Assembly: GCF_024347195.1 (NCBI RefSeq)
Contig: NZ_AP025281.1
Span: forward strand, 2,232,001 to 2,296,000
From: Aliamphritea hakodatensis
Lineage (GTDB): Bacteria > Pseudomonadota > Gammaproteobacteria > Pseudomonadales > Balneatricaceae
Reading direction: 5' to 3'
DNA: 64,000 nt
Shown here: in pieces, positions 9,343 through 17,790 of the stretch
Position numbering within the stretch: position 1 is the stretch's first letter
How the letters are laid out: the number at the start of each line of letters is the position of its first letter
Program-made: the position numbers and the translations under genes
The notes under the pieces: generated by a model
What the model was told of the DNA's origin: nothing
The model's input: only the letters and a program-made list of their open reading frames with translations
Database searches by the model: none

Positions 9343-10119
9343 TTATCCGGAAACCGGTTTGGCACCGGTGACTTCAACGGTTTCCCCGGCGATGTAGCGG
9401 GCTTCGTCTGAGGCCAGAAAGGCGATGACATCGGCAATGTCTTCGGGTTCGGCAATGCGCCCCAGAGGCACGGTTTTGTTCAGTTCTTCCACCGCTTTAT
9501 CCGGATCAAGGCCACGGCGTTCAAAGCCGGAGCGGATCATGGGCGTATTGATTTCATGGGGGCAGACAGCATTCACCCGGATACCCAGTGGTGCGCAATC
9601 CCGGCCAAGGTTTTTGGTCAGTGCTGCCACTGCGCCTTTGCTGGTGCAATAGGCTACGTGCGCCGGGCCGGGGTAGGTGCCCCAGACGGATGAGGTGTTC
9701 ACAATGGCCCCGCCGTTCTGTTTCATATGCGGGACGGCAGCACGGCACAGGAAGAACACCGCGTTGAGATTCACGTCCATGGCGGTGAACCACATGTCAT
9801 CGGTGGTTTCCTCAACGGTGCCCCGGGGAATGATGCCGGCGTTGTTGAGCAGAATGTCCAGCCCGCCAAAGTGTTTCACTGTGTGCTCAACCACCCCGTC
9901 ACAGTATTCCCGCTCCCGCAGATTACCGGCCAGATAACTGATATCTGCAGGGTTGCGGCCGGTTTCTTCGGCAATACGGCGGGCGACCTCAGCACAGGCT
10001 GATTCATTCAGATCTGCAATCATGACGTTTGCGCCTTCACGGGCAAAGAGTCTGGCCAGTGTCTGGCCAACACCGCCGGCACCGCCGGTGATCAGGACGG
10101 TTTTATTTTCAAAGCGCAT
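9343..10119 (-). CDS. Short-chain dehydrogenase/reductase (SDR)
   Basis: Classical SDR of 258 residues, with TGGAGGVGQT (cofactor site, about residues 11-20), NNAG, the catalytic serine in NTSSVWG, YCTSK and the C-terminal IAGETVEVTGAK. First gene of the minus-strand SDR pair, possibly continuing into the GFA-fusion gene. It is related to, but clearly diverged from, the SDR that follows, so the two probably act on successive or different alcohols. The substrate cannot be read from sequence. Confidence 0.88.
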   Translation of the reverse strand: MRFENKTVLITGGAGGVGQTLARLFAREGANVMIADLNESACAEVARRIAEETGRNPADISYLAGNLREREYCDGVVEHTVKHFGGLDILLNNAGIIPRGTVEETTDDMWFTAMDVNLNAVFFLCRAAVPHMKQNGGAIVNTSSVWGTYPGPAHVAYCTSKGAVAALTKNLGRDCAPLGIRVNAVCPHEINTPMIRSGFERRGLDPDKAVEELNKTVPLGRIAEPEDIADVIAFLASDEARYIAGETVEVTGAKPVSG

Positions 10120-10375
10120 TTCGTTCTCACACTGTTAGTTGTTTAGGGGCAGTGTGCGTTGGAAGCGCAGGGGACGACAAACGACTTATACAGCGGTTTC
10201 AGATTACTTCAGGTTAAGTGTGGAGGCGGGGCTGCGATTACTGTTCGGAGGAGAAGCTGGCGGTAAAAGCCAGTTGGGACGCGCTGTGTGTGAGTTTAAA
10301 TCAAGTTACAAGCTAAGGTTTTGGTCTAGCTTTAAAGGTTGGGGGTGTTCATTAATTAACACTGAGGAGGCAAGT

Positions 10376-10768
10376 ATGAGCATTTCAATGGAAGTAATGG
10401 ACGAAATCAGAGCCGCAGATGAAGCCTTTACCGAGGCTTATCATAAAGGCGATGCAGCTGGTTTAGCGGCACTTTATACAAAGGACGGTGAATTTATGCC
10501 GCCAAATACAGATATTATAAAGGGACGTTCAGCCATCGAAAAACAGTTCCAGAGCTTTATGGATATGGGGGTGAAGGAGATTAAACTGGAAACCACCGAA
10601 CTGGATGGATTTGGTAATACTGCTTTTGAGATTGGTAAATATATTCTGGAAGATACTGACGGTATGGTTCTGGACCGGGGTAAGTTTATGGTGATCTGGA
10701 AAAAAGAATCTGACCACTGGAAGCTGCACCGGGATATGATTAATTCCAGCATGCCTGCACTGCACTAG
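10376..10768 (+). CDS. SnoaL/DUF4440-like small protein
   Basis: A 130-residue protein of the cystatin-like alpha+beta (NTF2) fold. It shows the pattern FTEAYHKGDAAGLAALYTKD, then GEFMPPN and KGRSAIEKQF, typical of DUF4440/ketosteroid-isomerase-like proteins. The start at 10376 follows a strong GAGGAGGCAAGT; the open frame continues upstream to 10139, but that part is not protein-like. It stands alone between two minus-strand operons. Function unknown; a cyclase, isomerase or dehydratase-like role is possible but not shown. Confidence 0.8.
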   Translation: MSISMEVMDEIRAADEAFTEAYHKGDAAGLAALYTKDGEFMPPNTDIIKGRSAIEKQFQSFMDMGVKEIKLETTELDGFGNTAFEIGKYILEDTDGMVLDRGKFMVIWKKESDHWKLHRDMINSSMPALH

Positions 10769-10802
10769 ATGAGTGAGTCCCTTGTATTCAAAGGGGAAAA
10801 GA

Positions 10803-10830
10803 CGACTGCCCGGGCGTGACCGGGCAGTCG
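10803..10830 (-). terminator. Hairpin terminator after the omega-aminotransferase gene
   Basis: CGACTGCCCGG (10803-10813) and CCGGGCAGTCG (10820-10830) form an 11-bp stem with a 6-base loop. On the minus strand it is followed by TCTTTTCCCC. It lies between convergent genes and could serve both. Confidence 0.65.
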
Positions 10831-10855
10831 GAAGCTCACGCTTATTTATCGGCTG

Positions 10856-12202
10856 TTATTTATCGACAGTAGCAAAACCCTGATGCAAGGCATGCACTAT
10901 CTTGTCGACTTCTTCTGTACCGATTGTCAGCGGTGGCGAGAGGATAATCTTGGTGCCGACCGGGCGTACAATCACACCTTCCTGCAGCGCCACTGCCGCT
11001 ACCTGATTGGCGAATCCGCTCATCGGATCGATCGGCTGACGGGTCTTCTTATCGCTGACCAGATCCAAGGCAACCATCAGACCTTTACCGCGGATTTCAC
11101 CGACAGACGGGAAATCCAGCAGCTTAGCCTGCAGTTTTTCTAACAGATCCGCACCCTGACGGCCGGCGTTCTCCGGCAGGTTCTCTTCTTCAACAATTTT
11201 CAGTGAAGCTAACGCAGAGGCGCAGGCCACCGGGTGACCGGAGTAAGTGTAACCGTGCATCACAGCGCCGCTGAAGTTGTCACAGGTTTCAATGCCTTCG
11301 GCAATGCGCTGATTGATAACCGTTGCACCCAGTGGCACGTAACCGGAGTTAATGCCCTTGGCGAAGCACTGGATATCAGCAGCCACACCCCAGCCACGCA
11401 CACCGAACATGCTGCCGGAGCGGCCGAAGCCGGTAACCACTTCATCGGCGATCAGCAGAACGCCGTATTTATCACAGACTTCACGCACCAGAGGCCAGTA
11501 GTTAGCCGGTGGCACGATCACACCGCCTGCGCCCTGGATTGGCTCGGCGATGAAGGCAGCGACGGTATCCGGGCCCTGGAAGACGATCTCTGCTTCCAGC
11601 TGTTTCGCGGCCAGTTCACCCAGTTCCTGCGGATCTTCAGTGTTCCAGGGATTGCGGTACAGCCATGGGGTATCAATATGGATACAGCCGGGCAGGACAG
11701 GTTCATAGTTGGTACGGAACACGGTGTTGCCGTTCACGGAAGCCCCGCCAAAGTGTACGCCGTGATAGCCCTGTTTCAGGGAAATAAACTTATAGCGCTG
11801 GGCCTGACCCACTGCTTTCCAGTACTGGCGCGCCAGTTTAAGGGCGGTTTCAACCGAATCAGAACCGCCTGAGCAGTACATAACCCGGGCCATGCCTTCC
11901 GGTTCCAGCATGCTGATGATTTTGTCCGACAGCTCGGTTACCCGTGGGTGGCTGATGCCGTCGAAGATCTGGAAATATTCCAGTTCATCCAGCTGATTTT
12001 TGATTGCGTCTTTCACTTCGGTACGGTTGTGGCCAACGTTGACGTTCCACAGGCCGCCGACACCGTCGACCAGCCACTGGCCTTCCTGATTTTGAACGTA
12101 GTTGCCGTCACCCTTAGTAATAACGATGCCGTTGCGTGCCCGCGGGTCACCCGGGTGCACCATCGGATTCCAGAATGTCTGTGCTGGGCTGTTTGTACTC
12201 AT
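10856..12202 (-). CDS. Class-III PLP-dependent omega-aminotransferase
   Basis: A 448-residue fold-type I transaminase. The cofactor site reads LLIADEVVTGFGRSGSMFG (conserved D pairing with the pyridine nitrogen), and the PLP lysine is expected in IQCFAKGINSGYVPLGA. The family is that of beta-alanine/putrescine/taurine:pyruvate transaminases. GGAGCAAATA precedes the ATG. An 18-bp palindrome lies about 100 bp upstream (12303-12320), the same as before uspA and the porin. It probably converts an omega-amine to the aldehyde; the aldehyde dehydrogenase at 20.4 kb would fit as partner because it shares the upstream box family. Confidence 0.87.
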   Translation of the reverse strand: MSTNSPAQTFWNPMVHPGDPRARNGIVITKGDGNYVQNQEGQWLVDGVGGLWNVNVGHNRTEVKDAIKNQLDELEYFQIFDGISHPRVTELSDKIISMLEPEGMARVMYCSGGSDSVETALKLARQYWKAVGQAQRYKFISLKQGYHGVHFGGASVNGNTVFRTNYEPVLPGCIHIDTPWLYRNPWNTEDPQELGELAAKQLEAEIVFQGPDTVAAFIAEPIQGAGGVIVPPANYWPLVREVCDKYGVLLIADEVVTGFGRSGSMFGVRGWGVAADIQCFAKGINSGYVPLGATVINQRIAEGIETCDNFSGAVMHGYTYSGHPVACASALASLKIVEEENLPENAGRQGADLLEKLQAKLLDFPSVGEIRGKGLMVALDLVSDKKTRQPIDPMSGFANQVAAVALQEGVIVRPVGTKIILSPPLTIGTEEVDKIVHALHQGFATVDK

Positions 12203-12302
12203 TATTTGCTCCAGTGTTTTAGTAATTGTGGGGAGAAAGTTTCAGTGCTTAATCGTGGCGCTTTCTGCTGAGTTAAGTATCTCCGGGGCGGTTCAGATGT
12301 AT

Positions 12303-12320
12303 ATCAACCAGATGGTTGAT
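12303..12320. promoter_or_regulatory. ATCAACC palindromic box, copy 1
   Basis: ATCAACCAGATGGTTGAT, a perfect 8-2-8 palindrome between the divergent aminotransferase and tyrosyl-tRNA synthetase genes. The identical 18-mer occurs at 23253. Confidence 0.7.
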
Positions 12321-12429
12321 GTGCCCGGCAGGGGGCATCCTTTACCATCGCTGTAAGCACTGAAAATGGGCGGGAACCCCTGCTTACCTGTGTATGTAAA
12401 CAAACCTTCTGAAAAGTGATAAACCTCCC

Positions 12430-13713
12430 ATGACCACCGACACCACACGGCTGCTTGATGACCTGCAGCAACGTAACCTGATCGCCCAGAAATCCGGAGA
12501 TGATGAGGGCTTCACAGAGTATTTCTCACAGCCGGGAAGGGTGGTCTACTGTGGTTTTGATCCAACCGCAGACAGTCTGCACGTGGGGCATCTGGTCCCT
12601 TTACTGATGCTGAAACGGTTTCAGCTGGCCGGTCATAAACCGCTGGCGCTGATCGGCGGTGCCACCGGTATGATTGGCGATCCGAGCTTTAAAGCCACGG
12701 AGCGCAGCCTCAACAGTGCCGGGCGGGTGGCCGAATGGGTGACAAAACTGGGGCGGCAGATTAACGGTATTCTGGATGCGGATACCCCGGACAGTGCCGC
12801 CCGGATCGTCAACAATGCTGACTGGATGGCCGGCATGGATGTGCTGACGTTTTTACGGGATGTTGGCAAGTATTTCTCGGTGAACAGCATGATCGGCAAA
12901 GAGTCGGTGAAGCAGCGCATTAACCGTCCGGAACAGGGCATCTCATTTACAGAGTTTTCCTACAGTTTGCTGCAGTCGTATGATTTTTCTGAGCTGAACC
13001 GCCGTTATGACTGCGTCCTGCAGATTGGCGGTAATGACCAGTGGGGCAATATCACCGCCGGGATCGACCTGACCCGGCGGATGAACCGGCAGCAGGTGTT
13101 CGGTATGACCCTGCCGCTGATTACCAAGTCAGACGGCACCAAGTTCGGCAAAACTGAATCCGGCACGGTCTGGCTGGACCCGGCAAAAACCTCACCGTAC
13201 AGCTTTTATCAGTTCTGGCTGAACAGTGCGGATGCCGATGTTTACGAATACCTCAAGTATTACACCTTCCTCAGTGTAGAGGAGATCGACCGGATTAAAG
13301 CAGGGGATGAGCAGCGTAACGCTAAACCGGAAGCTCAGCGGATTCTGGCGGAACAACTGACCTTACTGATTCACGGTGAGCAGGGGCTGGCGCAGGCGCA
13401 GCGGATATCCCAGGCGATGTTCAGCGGTGATCCGCGGTCCCTGACGTCGGAAGAACTGCAGCAACTGAGTCTGGATGGTGCGCCTGCATTAGCGCTCGGT
13501 GCTGATACTGATCTGCAGGATGCGCTGACTGAAGCCGGACTGGCGGGATCACGCAAAATTGCCCGTGAGCTGATCAGTGCCGGCGCGGTACTGTTAAACG
13601 GTGTGCCGGCTGAGGCTGCTGATATCCGGCTGGATAAGGCGCAGGCACTGCACGGCCGTTATTTCCTGATCCGTAAGGGGAAGAAGCACTTTTGTCTTGT
13701 AGAAGTGGAGTAA
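12430..13713 (+). CDS. tyrS: Tyrosyl-tRNA synthetase
   Basis: Class I aminoacyl-tRNA synthetase of 427 residues, resembling the E. coli enzyme. YCGFDPTADSLHVGH carries the HIGH-type signature (HVGH) and KFGKTESG is the KMSKS-type loop. A C-terminal S4 RNA-binding domain is present (SRKIARELISAGAVLLNG). No strong ribosome binding site is seen; the ATG is preceded by GATAAACCTCCC. Its place among catabolic genes, with no ribosomal or housekeeping genes near, suggests a second or relocated copy. No T-box or other leader was recognised upstream. Confidence 0.93.
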   Translation: MTTDTTRLLDDLQQRNLIAQKSGDDEGFTEYFSQPGRVVYCGFDPTADSLHVGHLVPLLMLKRFQLAGHKPLALIGGATGMIGDPSFKATERSLNSAGRVAEWVTKLGRQINGILDADTPDSAARIVNNADWMAGMDVLTFLRDVGKYFSVNSMIGKESVKQRINRPEQGISFTEFSYSLLQSYDFSELNRRYDCVLQIGGNDQWGNITAGIDLTRRMNRQQVFGMTLPLITKSDGTKFGKTESGTVWLDPAKTSPYSFYQFWLNSADADVYEYLKYYTFLSVEEIDRIKAGDEQRNAKPEAQRILAEQLTLLIHGEQGLAQAQRISQAMFSGDPRSLTSEELQQLSLDGAPALALGADTDLQDALTEAGLAGSRKIARELISAGAVLLNGVPAEAADIRLDKAQALHGRYFLIRKGKKHFCLVEVE

Positions 13714-13734
13714 GCTGCTATCTGCAGTGCGGTT

Positions 13735-13998
13735 TTAATAATGATACCGGCATGAAATGATCACGATGGCTTTCTTTTCAATGACGTAAACGAGCCTGTT
13801 GGTTTCATCGATTCGTCTGGACCAGAAGCCGGAAAGGTTTTCCTTAAGCGGTTCCGGCTTTCCGATCCCTTCAAAAGGAGCGCGTTTTACATCGCGAATG
13901 AGTTTGTTGATACGTTTCAGGGTTTTCTTATCCTGCGTCTGCCAGTACAGATAATCGCTCCATGATTCATCAGTCCAGCTGAGCAGGCGGTCAGTCAT
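13735..13998 (-). CDS. yoeB: YoeB-family mRNA interferase toxin
   Basis: An 87-residue RelE/YoeB-fold toxin that would cleave mRNA at the ribosome. The hallmarks SWTDESWSDYLYWQTQDKK near the N terminus, GKPEPLKENLSGFWSRRI, and the C-terminal IISCRYHY are all there; the last carries the catalytic histidine and tyrosine. The reading frame overlaps the end of the antitoxin gene by 8 bp. Type II toxin-antitoxin systems of this family are often mobile; no mobile-element remnants are visible beside it. Confidence 0.92.
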   Translation of the reverse strand: MTDRLLSWTDESWSDYLYWQTQDKKTLKRINKLIRDVKRAPFEGIGKPEPLKENLSGFWSRRIDETNRLVYVIEKKAIVIISCRYHY

Positions 13999-14245
13999 CG
14001 GTCAGTTCCCGCGGACTGGTTTTTCCCTGTTTGTACTGTTCAATGGAGCGGCTCAGATGGGCAGCGTTGGCCGGAGAACGTAACAGATGAACAGTTTCAA
14101 GAAGACTGTTGTAATGATCCAGAGACATGACAACAGCATCTTCAGAATCTCTTCGGGTGATGACCGTTGTGTCTGCATCATTGACCACTTCATCCAGCAC
14201 GTTTTTCAGATTGTTCCGGGCTTCGGTAAATGTAATGACTCGCAT
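13991..14245 (-). CDS. yefM: YefM-family antitoxin (Phd/YefM)
   Basis: An 84-residue antitoxin. The N-terminal DNA-binding half is MRVITFTEARNNLKNVLDEV with TVITRRDSEDAVVMSLDHYNS; the C-terminal acidic/polar tail would wrap the YoeB toxin. It precedes and overlaps the toxin gene, the usual order. Two copies of TGTAC-N8-GTACA upstream (14257-14274 and 14298-14315) match the TGTACA core known for the E. coli yefM operator, so autoregulation is very likely. Confidence 0.92.
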   Translation of the reverse strand: MRVITFTEARNNLKNVLDEVVNDADTTVITRRDSEDAVVMSLDHYNSLLETVHLLRSPANAAHLSRSIEQYKQGKTSPRELTDD

Positions 14246-14256
14246 AGTGTTTAACC

Positions 14257-14315
14257 TGTACTGTTAATGGTACAAGTCTAGTCCGGTAAGCGTTATATGT
14301 ACAGTTAACGGTACA
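14257..14315. promoter_or_regulatory. YefM-YoeB operator: twin TGTAC-N8-GTACA sites
   Basis: TGTAC-TGTTAATG-GTACA at 14257-14274 and TGTAC-AGTTAACG-GTACA at 14298-14315. The centres are 41 bp apart, about four helical turns. The proximal copy lies 12 bp upstream of the antitoxin start. Confidence 0.75.
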
Positions 14316-14361
14316 TGTGAGTGGGGGCTTGTTTGTTACCCTAGCTCTACAGCTGCCAGTT

Positions 14362-15078
14362 TTACAGTTGGCAGTTCTGGCGGTACACCAGGTTCGCCAC
14401 TTCTGCCTTGCTGTTCACGGCCATTTTGCTGAAGATGTGCTGCAGGTGGGTTTTGATGGTTGCCAGGCTGCAGCACAGGTTCTGTGCAATGGACTTATTG
14501 GGCAGGCCCTGGGTCACCAGCTGTACCACCACCCGTTCTTTGGCTGTGAGCTGGTAGTTGTCGCAGAAATCATCAAAGCTGGTCAGGGTCGGGGTGGAGA
14601 GGTTCTGTTCCAGTGAGTATTCAATGAAGCGGTGCAGGTGCTGGATCTTTTTCAGATCTCCGCTCATCAGTTCCGGCTGATCTTTAGAGGTAAACAGTGC
14701 CGCGCCGGCAATCAGTTTACCGTCCACGTGGAAAAACAGCTCAACGATATCCTGAATGCCCCAGGGGGTGACAAAATCCCGGTAGTAGGGATGGGTATTG
14801 CGCCGGTAAGGCTGCACCAGATCATTCATTTTAACCACGTCGGCGTGGCTTTCTTTGAAGTTAGCCGGGTAGAGAGGATCGGATCTGTAAAAGTCTGAGA
14901 GATACTCCCGGTGCATCAGCGGCTGCATTTGATGGTTCTTGTAACACATAGGCTTTGCGCGATCATCCAGCAGATAGGTCACCGCGTGGCTGGCATCCGT
15001 GACACCGGTTAGCAGCGTCAGACATTCGTCCTGAAACTTATATAAACCTGAAAGGCGTTGTTGATTGATCTGGCCCAT
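14362..15078 (-). CDS. LuxR-family transcriptional regulator, copy 1
   Basis: A 238-residue regulator. The C-terminal GerE/LuxR helix-turn-helix reads YQLTAKERVVVQLVTQGLPN, then LCCSLATIKTHLQHIFSKM. The N-terminal ~165 residues form an undefined sensory domain shared with the paralogue at 28241 (FYRSDPLYPANF here, MDPLSPDRF there). The start at 15078 follows AGAGGTAACGGCT; an upstream in-frame codon at 15099 is less likely. An HpaR-type palindrome is centred about 75 bp upstream. It may regulate the SnoaL/MEKHLA genes or the tct operon; the ligand is unknown. Confidence 0.87.
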   Translation of the reverse strand: MGQINQQRLSGLYKFQDECLTLLTGVTDASHAVTYLLDDRAKPMCYKNHQMQPLMHREYLSDFYRSDPLYPANFKESHADVVKMNDLVQPYRRNTHPYYRDFVTPWGIQDIVELFFHVDGKLIAGAALFTSKDQPELMSGDLKKIQHLHRFIEYSLEQNLSTPTLTSFDDFCDNYQLTAKERVVVQLVTQGLPNKSIAQNLCCSLATIKTHLQHIFSKMAVNSKAEVANLVYRQNCQL

Positions 15079-15146
15079 AGCCGTTACCTCTAAGCACAAG
15101 CTGTACGTATTACTATGAACTGAGAGTAGCGGAAAAGAAATAAAAA

Positions 15147-15160
15147 GTTAACATGTTAAT
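15147..15160. promoter_or_regulatory. HpaR-type box before LuxR copy 1
   Basis: GTTAACATGTTAAT differs by one base from a perfect 14-bp palindrome. It lies in the divergent promoter region between the LuxR gene (minus) and the SnoaL-like gene (plus). Confidence 0.65.
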
Positions 15161-15280
15161 TATAATTTTCTGATCTATAGAATAAGTAAAAACAATTCAG
15201 TTGGAAAGTCTGGCCTGCTTTAAGGGATGCCGGTATAACTGCTCAGGCCCTGAAATTTTACCGGCACACAGGAGGTGAGG

Positions 15281-15730
15281 ATGTACAGCGATAAAGACAA
15301 TATAACTGACTTAGCGGCGAGCAGCGCGCATAAAGCGCTGGTGCATAAATTCTATGAAGTGCTCTGGGATGCCCATGACAAACAGGCGATCCCTGAAGTA
15401 CTGCATGAGGATTTTGTCTTCCGCGGTTCGCTGGGGCAGGAGAAAACCGGCCATGCGGGCTTTGGGGAATATGTCGATATGGTCCATCTGGCGCTGGGTG
15501 AATATAGCTGCATCATTGAAGCGCTGGTGGCAGAAGGGGATAAGGTATTTGCCAAAATGTCTTTCACCGGAATTCACCGTAACGACTTTATGGGCTATGC
15601 GCCCACCGGAAAACGGCTGACCTGGCAGGGTTGCGCGTTGTTTACCTTCAGAGGCGGTAAAATTGCGGAAACCTGGGTGTTAGGTGACCTGAAAACCCTT
15701 GAAAACCAGCTGCAACAGAATTTACAGTAA
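15281..15730 (+). CDS. SnoaL-like polyketide cyclase/ester cyclase family protein
   Basis: A 149-residue protein of the NTF2-like SnoaL fold, with LVHKFYEVLWDAHDKQAIPE, then GYAPTGKRLTWQGCALFTFR and GKIAETWVLGD typical of the family. The start at 15281 follows GGAGGTGAGG; a codon at 15275 is inside that ribosome binding site. It is followed 33 bp later by the MEKHLA gene and lies opposite a LuxR gene across an HpaR-type box. No specific reaction can be assigned. Confidence 0.82.
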   Translation: MYSDKDNITDLAASSAHKALVHKFYEVLWDAHDKQAIPEVLHEDFVFRGSLGQEKTGHAGFGEYVDMVHLALGEYSCIIEALVAEGDKVFAKMSFTGIHRNDFMGYAPTGKRLTWQGCALFTFRGGKIAETWVLGDLKTLENQLQQNLQ

Positions 15731-15763
15731 GTCTCGTATTTTCAACTCTTTGAAAGGTTTTAT

Positions 15764-16252
15764 ATGTCTGCACCGGATGCCCTGAAATCCCCTGAAATGT
15801 TACGTCATCTGGACAACGTAATGGCCAGCTATATGCGGTTTTTTGATGAGTTGCTGATCAGCGGGATAAGCAGGGAAACCGACAGCATTGCTGAGCATCT
15901 CTGGCGGGCAGATTTTGTACTGCTTTCCCACGGAGGCGGCAGCGATCCGGTGTTTAATTTCGGTAACCGGATGGCGCTGGAGCTGTTCGAAATGGACTAT
16001 GCCGCGCTGACCGCACTGCCTTCCCGCCAGTCGGCGGAACCGGTTTCACAGGAAGAACGCAATCAACTGCTGGCACAGGTCACGGCGTTTGGCTGCATTG
16101 ATCATTACCGTGGGGTCAGAATCTCAGCCACCGGCAAGCGTTTTTATATTGAAAATGCCCGGGTCTGGAATCTGTATGATCCGGAAGGTAACTATACCGG
16201 GCAGGCTGCTATGTTTCGGGAATGGACTGCTCTGGAAGAAAAGCCGGCCTGA
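15764..16252 (+). CDS. MEKHLA-domain protein
   Basis: A 162-residue protein matching the MEKHLA family, a PAS-like domain first described at the C terminus of plant HD-ZIP III proteins. The readable signatures are FNFGNRMALELFEMDY, GVRISATGKRFYIENARVWN and a closing GQAAMFREW. A GAAAGG lies upstream of the ATG. It is probably co-transcribed with the SnoaL-like gene 33 bp upstream. A small-molecule-sensing role is plausible but unproved. Confidence 0.8.
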   Translation: MSAPDALKSPEMLRHLDNVMASYMRFFDELLISGISRETDSIAEHLWRADFVLLSHGGGSDPVFNFGNRMALELFEMDYAALTALPSRQSAEPVSQEERNQLLAQVTAFGCIDHYRGVRISATGKRFYIENARVWNLYDPEGNYTGQAAMFREWTALEEKPA

Positions 16253-16266
16253 AAGCAGGGCCGGCT
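16242..16266 (-). terminator. Hairpin between convergent MEKHLA and tctA genes
   Basis: AGCCGGCC (16242-16249) pairs with GGCCGGCT (16259-16266). On the minus strand it is followed by TTTTCTTCC, so it suits the tct operon. It overlaps the last codons of the MEKHLA gene. Confidence 0.6.
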
Positions 16267-16285
16267 GTTATCAGTGTTTTACCCG

Positions 16286-17776
16286 TTACGGGGTAACCGT
16301 CTGGCGGTTTTTCAGCTGGCTCCAGGCGTAAATCAGAATTGAGCCGACGGTCAGCGACAGCAGTGTCAGACTGATTGGCCGGGTCAGGAAAATAGTCAGA
16401 TCACCGTTGGATACTCCCAGCGCTTGTTTAAAGCGGGTCAGGAAGACCGGACCCAGCACCAGCCCCAGAATGATCGGCACCGCCGGAATATCATTTTTAC
16501 GTAGCATATAACCGAAGATGGCAAAGCCCAGCGCGATCAGTGCATCCGAGAACTGGTAGTTCTGGCTGTAACTGCCAATGAAGCCCAGTACCAGAATAAA
16601 GGCACCGATAAAGCGGCCACGGATGCGGGTCAGGTTGACGATCCAGCGGGTAGCAACGGAGAGATACAGGAACACGATCACGTTCATCATGAACAGGGAA
16701 ATGTACAAACCGGATATAAACTCAGGCCGCTCAGCAAACAGGGTTGGCCCCGGGATGTAGTTGTGTACCATGAATACCGCCAGCAGCATGGCCATCAGGG
16801 CATCAGCCGGAATGCCAAAAGCCAGCAACGGAATCATCACCGAGGCGGTAACCGCGTTGTTGGAGGTTTCTGAGGCGATCAGGCCTGCGGGTTCGCCGTT
16901 ACCGAAGTTTTCCGGATTCTTGGAAAACTTCTGCGCCAGGGTATAGGAGAAAAACTGCGAGCCGAATTCGCCCACCCCGGGTAACAGGCCCATGACGACC
17001 CCCAGTGTGGCGGAGCGGATCACGGTAATCTTGTGTTTCAGCAAGGTCAGCGCGCCGCCAAAGAAGCCATCGCCGGTCAGTTTAGTGACCTGTGAATCGC
17101 CACCTTTCTGGGACAGCAGCACAAAGGCCTGAGACATGGCAAACAGGCCGATCACCGCTGGGACAAGCGGAATGCCGCCCAGCAGCCATTCCTGATCAAA
17201 GGTGTAAGTCTGGGTGTTATAGGAGCGGTCTAACCCGACGGTGCCGAGAAAAATTCCCAGCCCCAGCATCATGGCGGCTTCAAGTACATGTTTACGGTGC
17301 GCGAGGACCACGAAGATCATCCCCAGTACCGCCAGCATGGCAAACTCTGCAGAGCCGAAATGGGTCGCGATCTGTGACAGCAGTGGCGCCAGTAACACCA
17401 GTGACATCACACTGATAATGCCGCCGACGAAAGAGGCTGTGTAGGCAATCGACAGGGCTTTCTTACCTTCGCCCCGTTTGGCCATGGGGTAGCCATCATA
17501 GGTGGTTAATACCGCCACCGGGGTGCCGGGGGTATTCATCAGAATGGCCGGAATCGCACCGCCATACCAGGCACCGCCATAGACCCCTAACAGCAGGGTG
17601 ACGCCTGCTAAGGGTTCCATTGAAAAACTCAGCGGCAGTAATATGGCCATGACACCGGCAGGTTCCAGCCCGGGAATCGAGCCGATGGTCACGCCGATCA
17701 GCGCGCCGATAAGAATCGCCAGCAGTACATTTATGTTGCTGACTTCAGATAAACCGAGCAGTAAGGTTTCCATCAT
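16286..17776 (-). CDS. tctA: Tripartite tricarboxylate transporter, large permease TctA
   Basis: A 496-residue inner-membrane protein with about a dozen hydrophobic segments. TctA hallmarks are the N-terminal LIGVTIGSIPGLEPAGVMAILLPLSF, GGAIPAILMNTPGTP and GLLPGVGEFGSQFF loops. Family members use the ion gradient to import citrate-like or aromatic acids bound by a periplasmic TctC protein. The start overlaps no neighbour and lies 14 bp after tctB. Last gene of the tctCBA operon. The substrate is unknown. Confidence 0.93.
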   Translation of the reverse strand: MMETLLLGLSEVSNINVLLAILIGALIGVTIGSIPGLEPAGVMAILLPLSFSMEPLAGVTLLLGVYGGAWYGGAIPAILMNTPGTPVAVLTTYDGYPMAKRGEGKKALSIAYTASFVGGIISVMSLVLLAPLLSQIATHFGSAEFAMLAVLGMIFVVLAHRKHVLEAAMMLGLGIFLGTVGLDRSYNTQTYTFDQEWLLGGIPLVPAVIGLFAMSQAFVLLSQKGGDSQVTKLTGDGFFGGALTLLKHKITVIRSATLGVVMGLLPGVGEFGSQFFSYTLAQKFSKNPENFGNGEPAGLIASETSNNAVTASVMIPLLAFGIPADALMAMLLAVFMVHNYIPGPTLFAERPEFISGLYISLFMMNVIVFLYLSVATRWIVNLTRIRGRFIGAFILVLGFIGSYSQNYQFSDALIALGFAIFGYMLRKNDIPAVPIILGLVLGPVFLTRFKQALGVSNGDLTIFLTRPISLTLLSLTVGSILIYAWSQLKNRQTVTP

Positions 17777-17790
17777 AAATCACCTGAACC

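Noticed and set aside
10139..10375. N-terminal extension of the DUF4440-like protein
   Set aside because: The extra 79 residues do not look like protein and the strong ribosome binding site supports the start at 10376.
12203..12429. T-box or other leader before tyrS
   Set aside because: No specifier-loop layout, T-box sequence or terminator/antiterminator pair was seen; only the ATCAACC palindrome stands out.
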